From contig CAWCXA010000012.1 of the NCBI GenBank assembly GCA_963799425.1, positions 186,001 through 250,000 of the forward strand: DNA of 64,000 nucleotides, given 5' to 3'. Below are positions 44,685-54,215 of the stretch, piece after piece. Both the position numbers and the translations under genes were made by a program. The notes beneath the pieces are model-generated. The model did not search any database, was not told the DNA's origin, and was given only the letters and a program-made list of their open reading frames with translations. Origin of the DNA: CAVWSM01 sp963799425. GTDB taxonomy: Bacteria > Actinomycetota > Actinomycetes > Jiangellales > Jiangellaceae. Positions within the stretch are counted from its first letter, which is position 1. Every line of letters starts with the position of its first letter.

Positions 44685-46403
44685 ATGGGGAGCGCTCCGC
44701 TGGCAAAGCCGGGGGGTGCCGTGGCGACGCGGTTGCCCAATCTCAACCTCTTGCTCTCGTACGACCGCAGCTGGTTGCGCGGAGATGTAGTCGCGGGAGT
44801 GACGGTCGCGGCATACCTGGTGCCGCAAGTGATGGCCTACGCGGAAGTGGCAGGGCTCCCGCCCGTCGTCGGGTTGTGGGCGGTCACGGGCTCACTTGTC
44901 GTGTACGCCGTTGTCGGGTCGTCCCGCCAGCTCTCGGTCGGGCCGGAATCCACCACCGCGCTGCTGACCGCGACGGCAATCGCTCCGTTGGCGGCAGGTG
45001 ACCCTTCCCGGTACGCCGCACTGGCGGCCGCGCTCGCGTTCATCGTCGGCGGCCTGTGCATCGTGGCCTGGGCGGCTCGGCTCGGGTTCCTGGCCGATCT
45101 GCTCTCTAAGCCCGTCCTCGTGGGTTACATGGCAGGCGTCGCGGTGATCATGATCATCAGCCAGCTCCCGAAGATGATCGGCCTGTCCAGCGAGGGCGAG
45201 TCGGTGATCGACCAACTGAGGTCGTTCGTCGACCGCCTTGACCAGGCCCACGGTCCCACGCTGGTGCTCGGGGCGGCGGTTCTTGTCGTGCTGTTCGTTG
45301 GTTCGCGGCTGTTCCCGAAGGCGCCGATGCCGTTGATCGCGATGCTCCTCGCAGCAGCCGTCGTCGCTGTGTTCTCCCTGCAGGACCAAGGTATTCAGGT
45401 CGTCGGTGAGATCCCGGCGCGGTTGCCGACGCCCGGCCTGCCATCTGTCACGGCGACTGACCTGACCGAGCTCCTGCTGCCCGCGCTTGGTGTTTTGATC
45501 GTCGGCTACTCCGACAACGTTCTTACCGCCCGCGCGTTCGCCATCCGCAACGGATACGACATCGACGCGAACCAGGAGTTCCTGGCGTTGGGTGCCGCCA
45601 ACATCGCGGCGGGCAGCATGCGCGGGTTTCCGGTCAGCAGCAGCGGCAGCCGGACGGTGATCGGTGATTCGCTGGGCAGCCGCAGCCAGCTCTACTCGTT
45701 GGTCGCGCTCGGTGTTGTCATCATCACGCTGCTGATCGGTCGGGACGTGCTGGCCTCGTTCCCCGATGCGGCATTGGGTGCACTCGTCATCTACGCGGCC
45801 GTGCGGCTCGTCGACGTCGCGGAGTTCCGCAGGCTCGCCAGCTTTCGCCGCAGCGAGTTCGTGCTCGCCATCGCCACCACTGCTGCGGTGCTGATTTTTG
45901 GCGTGCTGTACGGGGTCCTCGCCGCGGTCGGCCTGTCGATTCTCAACCTGCTGCGCCTGGTCGCTCGTGCCCACGACGGCATCCTCGGCTACGTACCTGG
46001 CGTCGCCGGCATGCACGACATCGACGACTATCCCAACGCACGGCTTGTCCCCGGTCTTGTCGTATACCGCTACGACGCGCCGCTGGTCTTCGTCAACGCC
46101 GAGAACTTCCGGCAGCGGGCACTCGCCGCGGTCGATGCCTCACCCACCCCGGTGCAGTGGTTCATCCTCAATGCCGAGGCCAACGTGGAAGTGGACATCA
46201 CCGCGGTCGACGCCTTGGAGAACCTACGGGCAACGCTCGACGGGCGGGACATCGTCTTCGCGATGGCGCGCGTCAAGCAGGACCTCCGCGTCTACCTGGA
46301 TGCTGCCGGGCTGGTTGGCCGGATCGGAGCCGACCGCATCTTCCCGACGATGCCCACCGCCGTAGAAGCTTTCGAGGCGTGGCGGTCTCGTAACGACCAC
46401 TAG
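44685..46403 (+). CDS. SulP-family anion permease with STAS domain
   Basis: 572 residues. The N-terminal ~430 residues form the SLC26/SulP membrane domain: GDVVAGVTVAAYLVPQVMAYAEVAGLPPVVGLW and NQEFLALGAANIAAGSMRGFPVSSSGSRT are hallmark segments. A C-terminal STAS domain follows (about 440-565), with VQWFILNAEANVEVDITAVDALENL. It carries sulfate, bicarbonate or other anions; which one cannot be told. Confidence 0.9.
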   Translation: MGSAPLAKPGGAVATRLPNLNLLLSYDRSWLRGDVVAGVTVAAYLVPQVMAYAEVAGLPPVVGLWAVTGSLVVYAVVGSSRQLSVGPESTTALLTATAIAPLAAGDPSRYAALAAALAFIVGGLCIVAWAARLGFLADLLSKPVLVGYMAGVAVIMIISQLPKMIGLSSEGESVIDQLRSFVDRLDQAHGPTLVLGAAVLVVLFVGSRLFPKAPMPLIAMLLAAAVVAVFSLQDQGIQVVGEIPARLPTPGLPSVTATDLTELLLPALGVLIVGYSDNVLTARAFAIRNGYDIDANQEFLALGAANIAAGSMRGFPVSSSGSRTVIGDSLGSRSQLYSLVALGVVIITLLIGRDVLASFPDAALGALVIYAAVRLVDVAEFRRLASFRRSEFVLAIATTAAVLIFGVLYGVLAAVGLSILNLLRLVARAHDGILGYVPGVAGMHDIDDYPNARLVPGLVVYRYDAPLVFVNAENFRQRALAAVDASPTPVQWFILNAEANVEVDITAVDALENLRATLDGRDIVFAMARVKQDLRVYLDAAGLVGRIGADRIFPTMPTAVEAFEAWRSRNDH

Positions 46404-46516
46404 GGTGGCGGCGAAGGCATGCTTACCTGCTGTCGATTGCCCAAGTCCCCGGGGGTATTCGACGCTCAGCAGTCGGTTGGATCGCTAACCGAGAGCGAAA
46501 GCGCGGCCAGCGAGGC

Positions 46517-46654
46517 TTACTCGACGCGGGCCCGCTGTGCGGTGCTTGCGGCACTGGGGTTCTCGTAGATGCCGACGAGGCGGCCGTGGTCATCGAGCCC
46601 GTAGACAGCCGTGCCCGTGGCTCTCGGGACGTCAATTGGGGGAGGCTGACTCAC
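46517..46654 (-). pseudogene. possible HAF-repeat protein remnant in a 456-base gap
   Basis: A 45-residue frame reads PPPIDVPRATGTAVYGLDDHGRLVGIYENP, close to one HAF repeat (IDVPGA..T..YGINDRGQIVGxY). No other repeat or signal peptide is present, so it looks like a fragment. The rest of the gap 46404-46859 shows no gene; it has one GGGTAT element at about 46454-46459. Confidence 0.3.
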
Positions 46655-46859
46655 GATTCCCCGCGCCAGAAGTGCGCGGCCAGGCTCCGGCGAAGTCGTC
46701 GCGGCGCGGCCAGGCAGGTTACGGTTCCATGGCACCCGCGGAACGTTTACCCATGCAAATCAGCAGGAGCCGGAGGTCTATCCCGTGCCCTCCGAGTTGT
46801 TCGCCGGTACTGTCCCAAGATCGAGACTCATCAGCACCAGCCGAGCGGGGAGCGTGACA

Positions 46860-47069
46860 GTGAGCGTCTACCGGGTGATCGATGTCGTGGGCACGAGCAC
46901 AACCTCGTGGGAGGACGCGGCCGCGACTGCGATCAACACAGCGAGCACGTCGGTCCGCGATCTTCGGGTCGCGGAAGTCATCAAGCAAGACGTCCACATC
47001 GGGGACGGTGGTGAGCTCATCTACCGCACGAAGGTCCAGTTGTCCTTCAAGTACGAGGAGCAGTCCTAG
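46860..47069 (+). CDS. dodecin family protein
   Basis: 69 residues from the GTG at 46860 (GGGGAG seven bases before). The sequence YRVIDVVGTSTTSWEDAAATAI, the VRDLRVAEVIKQDVHI stretch and the ending YRTKVQLSFKYEE match dodecins, small proteins that assemble as hollow 12-mers binding flavin or CoA. Length is typical (about 68-70). It is convergent to the esterase gene, 10 bases between stops. Confidence 0.92.
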   Translation: MSVYRVIDVVGTSTTSWEDAAATAINTASTSVRDLRVAEVIKQDVHIGDGGELIYRTKVQLSFKYEEQS

Positions 47070-47079
47070 TCAGGCGATA

Positions 47080-48228
47080 TCACTCGTAGACGAGCTTCTG
47101 CGGCCCCGGAAATACCCACGACAGCGCGTCGCGCAGCCGGTCACGCCAGTTTTCCCAGTTGTGGCCGTCGCGCGCCTCGACGTAGCGCACCTGCGTCCCG
47201 GTCGACTCGAACGTCGTGACCATCGCGCGGTTGGGCACGATCAGCGGCTCGTAGATCCCGCACGACAGAAACATCCGGTCGGTGACCTTCCTCGGCCGCT
47301 CCCGATAGCGGTTGACGAACTTCACCACCGGGTCGAACACGGGTCCCCCGCCGTGGTCCTCGCCGATGTCGGTGAAGACGAACGAGCCGGACATGAGGAC
47401 CATCGAGCCGTACGTTTTTGGGGAGCGGTACGCGGTCGAGAGCGATGCCACCGCACCGAAGCTCGAGCCGAGCAGGCACCGGCCGGACGGCTGGCCGATG
47501 AGCGGGAGCTCGGCCTCGAGCTTGGGCACGAGCTCGTTGGTGAGAAAGCGCGCATGCGCTGGTGAGTTTGCATACTCCACGAGCCGCTCGCCGGGGTCGG
47601 TGAAGGCAACCACCAGGTCCGCGACATCGAGGCGGTGGATGAGGTTGTCCAGAACCGTCTTCGCCGCCGCGTACTGCAGGAAGTCGGCGCCGTCGTGCAC
47701 GACGAGCAGTGGGTACGAGGCGGTGCGGCGGAACCGCGCGGGCAGGTAGAGCGTGACGTGCGCGTCGCGGCCAAGCGCCCGGCTGCCGACGACGAGGTCT
47801 CTGAGCTCGCCAGGGCGGGCTTCCGGGTCGTGCTGGGTCCAGTCCGGCGTCACATAGCCGTGGCCAAAGCAGACCGAGGAGCTCCCCAGCGGGCTGTGCG
47901 ACACGTGCGGGTTGAGCGGATCATTGAATCGCTCGTGGTGCTCGCCACGGCGGGTCTCGATCTGGTAGTTGATGCGAGAGCCCTCCGGCAACTCGATCAC
48001 CACCGACCAGAGATCGCTGCCGTGAATCCGCCGCATCGGCAGCCGGCCGGGCAGGCCGAGCACCTGCTGCACGAGCCACACCTCGTCGGCCTCGCCGCGG
48101 TACAGGAACGTGCAGCGGCGACCCTCGATGATCGGCACCGCATGCTCGGCGAGGAACTTGTCGACGGCCACGGCGTCCAGCGGTCTGATGTCCTTGAGCC
48201 GGTTGATGGCAAGGCGCCTCGGGCTCAT
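47080..48228 (-). CDS. alpha/beta hydrolase-fold esterase (enterochelin esterase-like)
   Basis: 382 residues. An N-terminal beta-sandwich-like domain (about 1-130: EVWLVQQVLGLPG...SDLWSVVIELPEGSRINYQIE) precedes an esterase domain with oxyanion/nucleophile motif CLLGSSFGAVAS and terminal catalytic His in RDGHNWENW. This is the Fes-like layout, hydrolysing ester or amide bonds of a siderophore-like product. The start overlaps the stop of the S51-like gene (ATGA), so it is the third gene of a leftward operon headed by an ATP-grasp ligase. It probably acts on the product of that pathway. Confidence 0.85.
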   Translation of the reverse strand: MSPRRLAINRLKDIRPLDAVAVDKFLAEHAVPIIEGRRCTFLYRGEADEVWLVQQVLGLPGRLPMRRIHGSDLWSVVIELPEGSRINYQIETRRGEHHERFNDPLNPHVSHSPLGSSSVCFGHGYVTPDWTQHDPEARPGELRDLVVGSRALGRDAHVTLYLPARFRRTASYPLLVVHDGADFLQYAAAKTVLDNLIHRLDVADLVVAFTDPGERLVEYANSPAHARFLTNELVPKLEAELPLIGQPSGRCLLGSSFGAVASLSTAYRSPKTYGSMVLMSGSFVFTDIGEDHGGGPVFDPVVKFVNRYRERPRKVTDRMFLSCGIYEPLIVPNRAMVTTFESTGTQVRYVEARDGHNWENWRDRLRDALSWVFPGPQKLVYE

Positions 48229-49151
48229 GCGACCGGCTCCAGCGTGGCCAGCCGGCCGTCCTCGCCCAGCACCCGCGTGCCTGCTGGCAGCGAACCGTCA
48301 GGCTCGAGGTCGACACGCATGCCCGCCTCGAGAACCAAGCAGCGCGCCGGCGCCACCCGCCGCGCCAACACCCCCATGCGCGTCCCGTCCGCCAGCCGCA
48401 GCCGTTGACGTGCGTGCGGCAGCGCGACAACTGACGTGACGACTCCGAGCCCGCCTTCGGCAAACTCAGGAGGGGACGGTTGGTTCGCCGCCCAATCGTG
48501 GAAGAGCAGCACCCGATCCGTCAGCGCCATCGCACCCGCGGACCACGCAATCACTGTCCCCGGCGACTGTGCGACCACGTCGAACAACTTGAGCACGTGC
48601 AGCAGCACGGCGACGTTCCCACCTGTTACGGCCAGGCCACCGGTTTGCTGCAAGATGCGCCGTACGGACTCGCGGTGCTCGGCCACCACGGGACGCTCCC
48701 CCGGAGTCCAGGCGGCGGCGAAGTCATCGTTCGCCCGGTCGACCCGCGCCAAGTGCTGCTCGTCGACGAGCCTGAGGGCCACCTCGGCGTCAGCCAGCAC
48801 GGCAGCCTGGTTGCGCGGCCGTACGCCGGTCACGTCTGACAACGCGAGCACGGTTTCCATGGCGGCGTCCAGCCGTACGAGATACAGCCGCTGGAGCTCG
48901 TCACGTACAGCGCGGTGCTCGGTCTCCGCAGCCCGCAGCTCAGGATCGCGCTCCAGCACGTCCTGCCAGCGCTCGTACAACGCGAGGTTGGCGCCGCGAC
49001 CGCCGAGCAGCCCGTCGAGCTCGGCGTCGTCGCGCTCCCGCTCCAGCCAGCCTGCCGTCACCGCGGCGATCGGCCCCTCGATCTCGAGCGAGCGGACCAC
49101 TTTGTCGAGGGTCGGTCGGCGCTGCGGGCCGAGCAGGACGATCCGTGTCAC
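48225..49151 (-). CDS. type 1 glutamine amidotransferase-like / peptidase S51-like protein
   Basis: 308 residues, GTG start in a GTGA overlap with the upstream ATP-grasp gene. VIAWSAGAMALTDRV (Ser204) is the serine nucleophile elbow of the S51/cyanophycinase-like fold, preceded by LAVTGGNVAVLLHVL. S51 enzymes cut Asp- or amide-linked dipeptides and polymers. The central ~90 residues are a charged helical insert. In this operon it could trim a peptide made by the ligases; that is inference. Confidence 0.75.
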   Translation of the reverse strand: MTRIVLLGPQRRPTLDKVVRSLEIEGPIAAVTAGWLERERDDAELDGLLGGRGANLALYERWQDVLERDPELRAAETEHRAVRDELQRLYLVRLDAAMETVLALSDVTGVRPRNQAAVLADAEVALRLVDEQHLARVDRANDDFAAAWTPGERPVVAEHRESVRRILQQTGGLAVTGGNVAVLLHVLKLFDVVAQSPGTVIAWSAGAMALTDRVLLFHDWAANQPSPPEFAEGGLGVVTSVVALPHARQRLRLADGTRMGVLARRVAPARCLVLEAGMRVDLEPDGSLPAGTRVLGEDGRLATLEPVA

Positions 49152-50371
49152 GCGGCGTGCACGGAGACGGTACGGCCGACGTCGTCGAGCATGCCGCGCA
49201 GCACGTCGTAGTCAGGGTGGCGCAGGCGGACGTACGCATTGGCCATGTAGCCCGCCTCCACAGGTTGCGTCCCCGTCCCCGGCGACGGGAAGTGCGCGTC
49301 GATCACCCACTCCCCCACCCGACTCTGCACCTCGTCGACGCCGGAGTAACCCGTGATGTGCCCATCGCTCTCCGGTCGCAGCGCCACGATGCCGGCCGCC
49401 ATCCGCCGCGACGGCCTCGACGCGACGTGGTCGTGCACGATCGCGTTGGCCCACTCCCGGTAGACATCGACGTCGTTGCCGGCGGAGTAGAGGTCCCACG
49501 CGCCCACACCCGGCGGCCGTGCTCCGATCTCGGAGAAGCGCAGACCCTTGGGGCCGAAGAACCACTCCATGTGAGTGGCGCTCGTCCCGATGCCCAGCGC
49601 CTCGATGACGCGGGCACCCATCTCGCGCAGCTCGGCATAATCGCCCACCGAGTCCACCCGGTTCGTGGCCACGAACTGGGGCGAGATCCACCGGATGCGC
49701 ATCGCCTCGAGCACGTTGGGGAAGTAGTGCGACACGAAGTCCATCGCCACGTGCCCGTTCACGGACACCGTGTCGTAGAAGCCCTCGTGACCCTCGACGA
49801 ACTCCTCCACCGCGATCGACTGCGCGCCCTGGGCGCCGAACAGGCCGAGCGCCGCGTCGAGCTGAGCCCGGTCGTCGACGCGGGTGGTGTCGAGGGCGCC
49901 GGCGCCCGTGCGCGGTTTGAGGATGAGCGGGTAGCCGACAGCATCGGCGAACGCGTACACGTCATCAGCGGTTTGTACGGCTGCCGAGGCGGCCGTCGGG
50001 ACGCCGACCGCGCGCAGGGCTTCCTTCATCGAGGGCTTGTCGCGGCACAGCCAGGCCGTGCGGACCGACGTGCCGGGGATGGTGCAAGCCTCCCGCACCT
50101 GGGCCGCGGCCATCGTGTGCGCCTCGATCGTCGCCTCGAGCCCGTCGACCCAGACCTTGTCCTGGATCCAGCGCACCGTGTCGGTCATGACGCCCACGTC
50201 GACCACGCTGGGGACCTGGTGATAGTGCGCGAGCCAGCTCCTCAGCTCGTCGTCGAGCCAGTCGGCGGGCCGCTCACCGACCCCGATGACCGTGGCGCCG
50301 ACCCCGGCGAGCGCGCGTACGAACTGGCGCTGGGTCGGCGGGAACGCGGGCTCGACGAACACTATGTTCAC
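49148..50371 (-). CDS. ATP-grasp ligase
   Basis: 407 residues. Fold motifs: ATP-binding Lys152 in LILKPRTGAG, VEEFVEGHEG near 188-197, and metal-binding FSEIGARPPG near 279-288. The motif THMEWF before the metal site is shared with the two ATP-grasp genes across the promoter, so they are paralogues; its N-terminus (VGATVIGVGERP) is especially like the product starting at 51642. ATP-grasp enzymes join a carboxylate to an amine via an acyl phosphate. First gene of the leftward operon; substrate unknown. Confidence 0.88.
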   Translation of the reverse strand: MNIVFVEPAFPPTQRQFVRALAGVGATVIGVGERPADWLDDELRSWLAHYHQVPSVVDVGVMTDTVRWIQDKVWVDGLEATIEAHTMAAAQVREACTIPGTSVRTAWLCRDKPSMKEALRAVGVPTAASAAVQTADDVYAFADAVGYPLILKPRTGAGALDTTRVDDRAQLDAALGLFGAQGAQSIAVEEFVEGHEGFYDTVSVNGHVAMDFVSHYFPNVLEAMRIRWISPQFVATNRVDSVGDYAELREMGARVIEALGIGTSATHMEWFFGPKGLRFSEIGARPPGVGAWDLYSAGNDVDVYREWANAIVHDHVASRPSRRMAAGIVALRPESDGHITGYSGVDEVQSRVGEWVIDAHFPSPGTGTQPVEAGYMANAYVRLRHPDYDVLRGMLDDVGRTVSVHAA

Positions 50372-50418
50372 CTGCGCATGCTATCCACGCAGGCCGCCGC
50401 CGCGAGTAGCGTCCGGGC
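50372..50418. promoter_or_regulatory. 47-base divergent promoter region of the ligase island
   Basis: The only space between two outward-facing three-gene operons, each led by an ATP-grasp gene. It must hold both promoters and suggests joint control. I see no palindrome or known operator in it. Confidence 0.45.
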
Positions 50419-51645
50419 ATGGTCGTCGCCGCGTTCGTCGCCCCCTACCTGCTCGAGGCCACCGAACGGTTCGTGGACACTGCGGCCCGGCTGCCCGATG
50501 TGCGCCTCGCCGTCATCACCGCCGAACCCTCCGACCGCCTCTCGCCGTCGCTGCGTGAGCACCTGCACGGGCATTGGCGGGTCGAGGACCCCCTCGACCC
50601 GCGCCAGATCGCCGAGGCGGTCAGTGGGCTGTCCGGGCAGCTGGGGCGGGTGGAGCGCCTCGTCGGCGCACTCGAACAGCTGCAGGTGCCGATGGCGCAG
50701 GTGCGCGAGGCGCTGGCCATCGAGGGCATGGACGTGAACACCGCCCGAAACGTACGGGACAAGGCGCGGATGAAGACCGTGCTTCGCGAGGCCGGCGTGC
50801 CGTGCGCGCGCCACCAGCTCGTGACCAACCCAGCGGAGGCAATCGCATTCGCAGAGGAAGTCGGATTCCCGCTGGTCGCGAAACCACCTGCCGGGGCGGG
50901 CGCGCAGGCGACCTACCGTCTCGACGACCCCGCCGCCCTCCACGGCTGGCTGGAGGCGGTCGCGCCGAGCCCGGAGGAGCCAAGCCTGCTCGAGGAGTTC
51001 CTGGTCGGCCAGGAGCACACGTTCGACAGCGTCACGATGGGTGGGGAGACGGTCTGGTCGTCGATCGCCGACTACATTCCGGCACCGCTGGAGGTGCTGC
51101 GCAACCCTTGGATGCAGTGGGTGGTGGTGCTGCCGCGCGAGCTCGGTCCCGCGTACGACGGCATCCGCGCGATCGGCCCCGACGCGCTGCGCGCCCTGGG
51201 TGTACGCGACGCCCTCACGCATATGGAATGGTTCCGCCGGGCCGACGGCTCGGTGGCGGTATCAGAAGTGGCGGCAAGACCGCCGGGGGCGCAGCTCACG
51301 TCGATGCACGGCTACGCGCACGACATCGACATGTACCGCGCGTGGGCCGAGCTCGTGATCCTGGGTCGATTCGACCCGCCGGAGCGAAAGTACGCCACCG
51401 GCACGGCCTACCTGCGTGGCCAGGGCCGCGGCCGCGTCCGAGCCGTACACGGGGTCGACGACGTGAACCGGCAGATCGGGCACCTCGTCGTCGAGGCCCG
51501 ATTGCCGCAGGGAGGGCAGCCGTCGTCGTCGGGTTACGAGGGTGAGGGCTACATCATCGTCCGCGATCCCGACACCGAGGTCGTCCTCGATGCCCTGAAG
51601 CGCATCGTGACCGGCATCCGGGTCGAGCTCGTGGAGGCGCAGTGA
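50419..51645 (+). CDS. ATP-grasp ligase
   Basis: 408 residues. ATP-site Lys155 in LVAKPPAGAG, EEFLVGQEHTFD, and metal-site VSEVAARPPGAQ near Glu283, preceded by THMEWF. The N-terminal ~100 residues differ from the other two (AAFVAPYLLEATERFVDTAARLP), so its first substrate may differ. First gene of the rightward operon; its stop overlaps the next gene's GTG by 4 bases. Carboxylate-amine ligase by fold; substrates unknown. Confidence 0.88.
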   Translation: MVVAAFVAPYLLEATERFVDTAARLPDVRLAVITAEPSDRLSPSLREHLHGHWRVEDPLDPRQIAEAVSGLSGQLGRVERLVGALEQLQVPMAQVREALAIEGMDVNTARNVRDKARMKTVLREAGVPCARHQLVTNPAEAIAFAEEVGFPLVAKPPAGAGAQATYRLDDPAALHGWLEAVAPSPEEPSLLEEFLVGQEHTFDSVTMGGETVWSSIADYIPAPLEVLRNPWMQWVVVLPRELGPAYDGIRAIGPDALRALGVRDALTHMEWFRRADGSVAVSEVAARPPGAQLTSMHGYAHDIDMYRAWAELVILGRFDPPERKYATGTAYLRGQGRGRVRAVHGVDDVNRQIGHLVVEARLPQGGQPSSSGYEGEGYIIVRDPDTEVVLDALKRIVTGIRVELVEAQ

Positions 51646-52856
51646 ACGTCGTCATGATCTCCCCCGGCTTCCCAGCCGAGATGGCCTACTTCACGCGCGG
51701 CCTCGCCGCCGTCGGAGCCACCGTCATCGGTGTCGGCGACCAACCGGTGTCGGCGCTGCCTCCTGCGGCGCGGGAGGGGCTCGCGCACTACGAGCAGGTC
51801 GACCTCTCCGACCAGGGCAAGGTGCTCGGCGCTCTGCACGGCCTCGCTGGCCACGCCCGTTTCGACCGAGTTGAGTGCCTGTGGGAGCCGTACATGATCC
51901 TCGCGGCGCGCATCCGCGAGTCGTTCGGCTTGCCCGGCATGACCGTCAACCAGACCGTGCCGTTCCGTGACAAGGAGCGGATGAAGCAGACCCTCGACGC
52001 CGCCGGCATCCGTACGCCATGGCACACGATGGCGAGCTCGTTGGCCGAGGTGTGGGCCGCGGCCGAGCGCGTCGGCTACCCGCTGATCGTCAAGCCGATC
52101 GCCGGCGCCGGCTCCGCAGACACCTTCCGCGTCGAGTCCGCCGACCAGCTCAACGAGGTGCTGCCGCTCATGCGGCACGTACCCGTCGTGAGCGTCGAGG
52201 AGTTCGTCGACGGCGAGGAGTTCACCTACGACACCATCTGCGCCGATGGCCAGGTCCTGTTCGAGCACATCATGTGGTACCGCCCGCGCCCCCTGCAGAT
52301 GGCGCAGAACGAGTGGGTGAGCCCGGTCTCGATCTCGCTGCGCGATGTGTCAGTGGAACACCTGAAGGGCGGGCGGCAGATGGGTGCCGACGTGCTGCGA
52401 GCGCTCGACTTCCAGACCGGCTTCACGCACATGGAGTGGTACCGCAAGGCCGACGGCGAGGTCGTCTTCGGTGAGATCGGCGCCCGTCCCCCTGGGGCGC
52501 GTGTCGTGGACCTCATGAACTTCGCGACCGACGGCGACTGTTATGTGGGCTGGGCCGAGGCGGTGGTGCACGGCGGGCTCTCGCACCCGCTAGAACGGCG
52601 CTACAACGCCGGCGCCATCTTCAAGCGCGCCAAGGGCGTCGGTCGCATCACGCACATCGACGGGCTCGGACCGCTGCTCGAGCAGTACGGCGAGCACGTG
52701 GCCATGCTCGACCTGCTGCCGGTCGGCGCCCCTCGGCGGGACTGGCGCTCGACGGTGACCGGCGACGGCATGATCGTCGTCCGCCACCCGGAGCTGCAGC
52801 AGGTCATCGAGATGACCGAGCGGTTCGCCTCCGAACTCAACTTGTACGCGGGCTGA
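51642..52856 (+). CDS. ATP-grasp ligase
   Basis: 404 residues, GTG start in a GTGA overlap. ATP-site Lys151 in LIVKPIAGAG, VEEFVDGEEFTYD, metal-site FGEIGARPPGAR near Glu278, preceded by THMEWY. It is the closest paralogue of the ligase at 49148, with the same MNxVxxxPxFP start and VGATVIGVGxxP. Its stop is one base from the M20 dipeptidase start, so ligase and peptidase are co-translated. Expected to form an amide bond with ATP. Confidence 0.88.
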   Translation: MNVVMISPGFPAEMAYFTRGLAAVGATVIGVGDQPVSALPPAAREGLAHYEQVDLSDQGKVLGALHGLAGHARFDRVECLWEPYMILAARIRESFGLPGMTVNQTVPFRDKERMKQTLDAAGIRTPWHTMASSLAEVWAAAERVGYPLIVKPIAGAGSADTFRVESADQLNEVLPLMRHVPVVSVEEFVDGEEFTYDTICADGQVLFEHIMWYRPRPLQMAQNEWVSPVSISLRDVSVEHLKGGRQMGADVLRALDFQTGFTHMEWYRKADGEVVFGEIGARPPGARVVDLMNFATDGDCYVGWAEAVVHGGLSHPLERRYNAGAIFKRAKGVGRITHIDGLGPLLEQYGEHVAMLDLLPVGAPRRDWRSTVTGDGMIVVRHPELQQVIEMTERFASELNLYAG

Positions 52857-52857
52857 C

Positions 52858-54201
52858 GTGGCCTTGTCGGATCCACGCGCGGCCGTTGCGACCGTGCTCC
52901 CATCGGTATACCGGGACCTGGTGGACCTCGTTGCAATTCCCTCGGTGTCCGCTGATCCGGCCGCCGTGGATGCCGTACGGGCGAGCGCTGCCGCTGTCGC
53001 GGCTCTGCTTAGCGCGGCGGGGCTCGAGGACGTCGAGGTGTTGGAGGCCGACGGCGGTCTGCCCGCCGTGGTCGGGCACCGGCCGGCCCCACCTGGCGCA
53101 CCGACTGTCCTGCTGTATGCCCACCACGACGTGCAGCCGGCTGGTGACGTGGGCGAGTGGGCAAGCGACCCCTTCACCGCGACACTGCGCGACGGGCGGC
53201 TCTACGGGCGGGGTGCCGCGGACGACAAGGCCGGGATTGCCTTGCACCTGGCGGCACTCCGCGCCCTCGACGACGACCTGCAAGTCGGCGTGACGGTGTT
53301 CGTCGAAGGTGAAGAGGAGATCGGCTCGCCGAACCTCGGCCAACTGCTCGACCGCCATCGCGAGCGCCTCTCGGCAGACATCATCGTGCTCGCCGACTCC
53401 ACGAACTGGCGCATCGGTGTGCCCGCCCTCACCACATCGCTGCGCGGTGGAGCCAGCGTCATCGTCGAAGTGCGGACGCTGCAGCATGCCGTGCACAGCG
53501 GGGTATACGGCGGACCGGTGCCGGACGCGCTCACCGCGCTCGCCCGGCTGCTCGCGACGCTGCACGATGACGACGGCACCGTGGCGGTTGCCGGGCTGAA
53601 GCACGGCACAGCAGACCCGCTCGACCTCACCGATGAACAGCTGCGTGGCGACGCCGGAGTGCTCGACGGCGTCCAGCTGCTCGGCACCGGGCCGCTGACG
53701 GCCCGGCTGTGGGCGGCGCCTGCGCTCGCCGTCGTCGGCGTCGACGCACCACGTGTCGACACATCGGCCCTGGTGCTGGTCCCGAGCGCCCGCGCTCGGC
53801 TCGTGCTCCGGATCAGCCCCGGGGACGATGCCGTACGGGCACAGGACGCGCTGGTCACCCACCTGCGCAACCACGCGCCCTGGGGAGCTCAGGTCGACGT
53901 GACCGCCGGGCGTGTTGTCGAGCCGTACGCCACCCGCAGCGATGGGCCGGCGCACGCGCTGGCCCGCTCCGCGATGGCAGAGGCCTGGGGCGTGCCCGCG
54001 GTCGACATCGGCGTCGGAGGCTCGATCGCGTTCATCGACATCTTCGCGCGGGCCTACCCGGACGCGGAGATCCTCGTGACCGGCATCGAGGATCCCGACA
54101 CCCGCGCGCATGGCGCCAACGAGAGCCTGCACGTCGGTGAGTTCGAGCGGGCGTGCGTCGCCGAGGTGCTGTTCCTCCAGCGCTTGGGCGGCGACAGCTA
54201 G
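52858..54201 (+). CDS. M20-family metallodipeptidase
   Basis: 447 residues, GTG start. Zinc-site motifs: YAHHDVQP with His89/Asp91, GAADDKAG with Asp122, EGEEEIGSP with Glu152-153, and later VPAVDIGVGGSIAFI and the terminal GANESLHVGEFE. The order and EEEIGSP fit the dipeptidase (carnosinase/PepV-like) branch of M20/ArgE/DapE. It would hydrolyse a dipeptide, perhaps trimming or recycling the ligase product. Third gene of the rightward operon. Confidence 0.9.
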   Translation: MALSDPRAAVATVLPSVYRDLVDLVAIPSVSADPAAVDAVRASAAAVAALLSAAGLEDVEVLEADGGLPAVVGHRPAPPGAPTVLLYAHHDVQPAGDVGEWASDPFTATLRDGRLYGRGAADDKAGIALHLAALRALDDDLQVGVTVFVEGEEEIGSPNLGQLLDRHRERLSADIIVLADSTNWRIGVPALTTSLRGGASVIVEVRTLQHAVHSGVYGGPVPDALTALARLLATLHDDDGTVAVAGLKHGTADPLDLTDEQLRGDAGVLDGVQLLGTGPLTARLWAAPALAVVGVDAPRVDTSALVLVPSARARLVLRISPGDDAVRAQDALVTHLRNHAPWGAQVDVTAGRVVEPYATRSDGPAHALARSAMAEAWGVPAVDIGVGGSIAFIDIFARAYPDAEILVTGIEDPDTRAHGANESLHVGEFERACVAEVLFLQRLGGDS

Positions 54202-54215
54202 GGCGAGTGGAGCGA

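Noticed and set aside
49145..50737. 530-codon plus-strand frame across the first ATP-grasp gene
   Set aside because: It is the antisense of a clear ATP-grasp gene and has a charged, unstructured translation.
52837..54132. 431-codon minus-strand frame opposite the M20 peptidase
   Set aside because: Antisense shadow; M20 zinc motifs are on the other strand.
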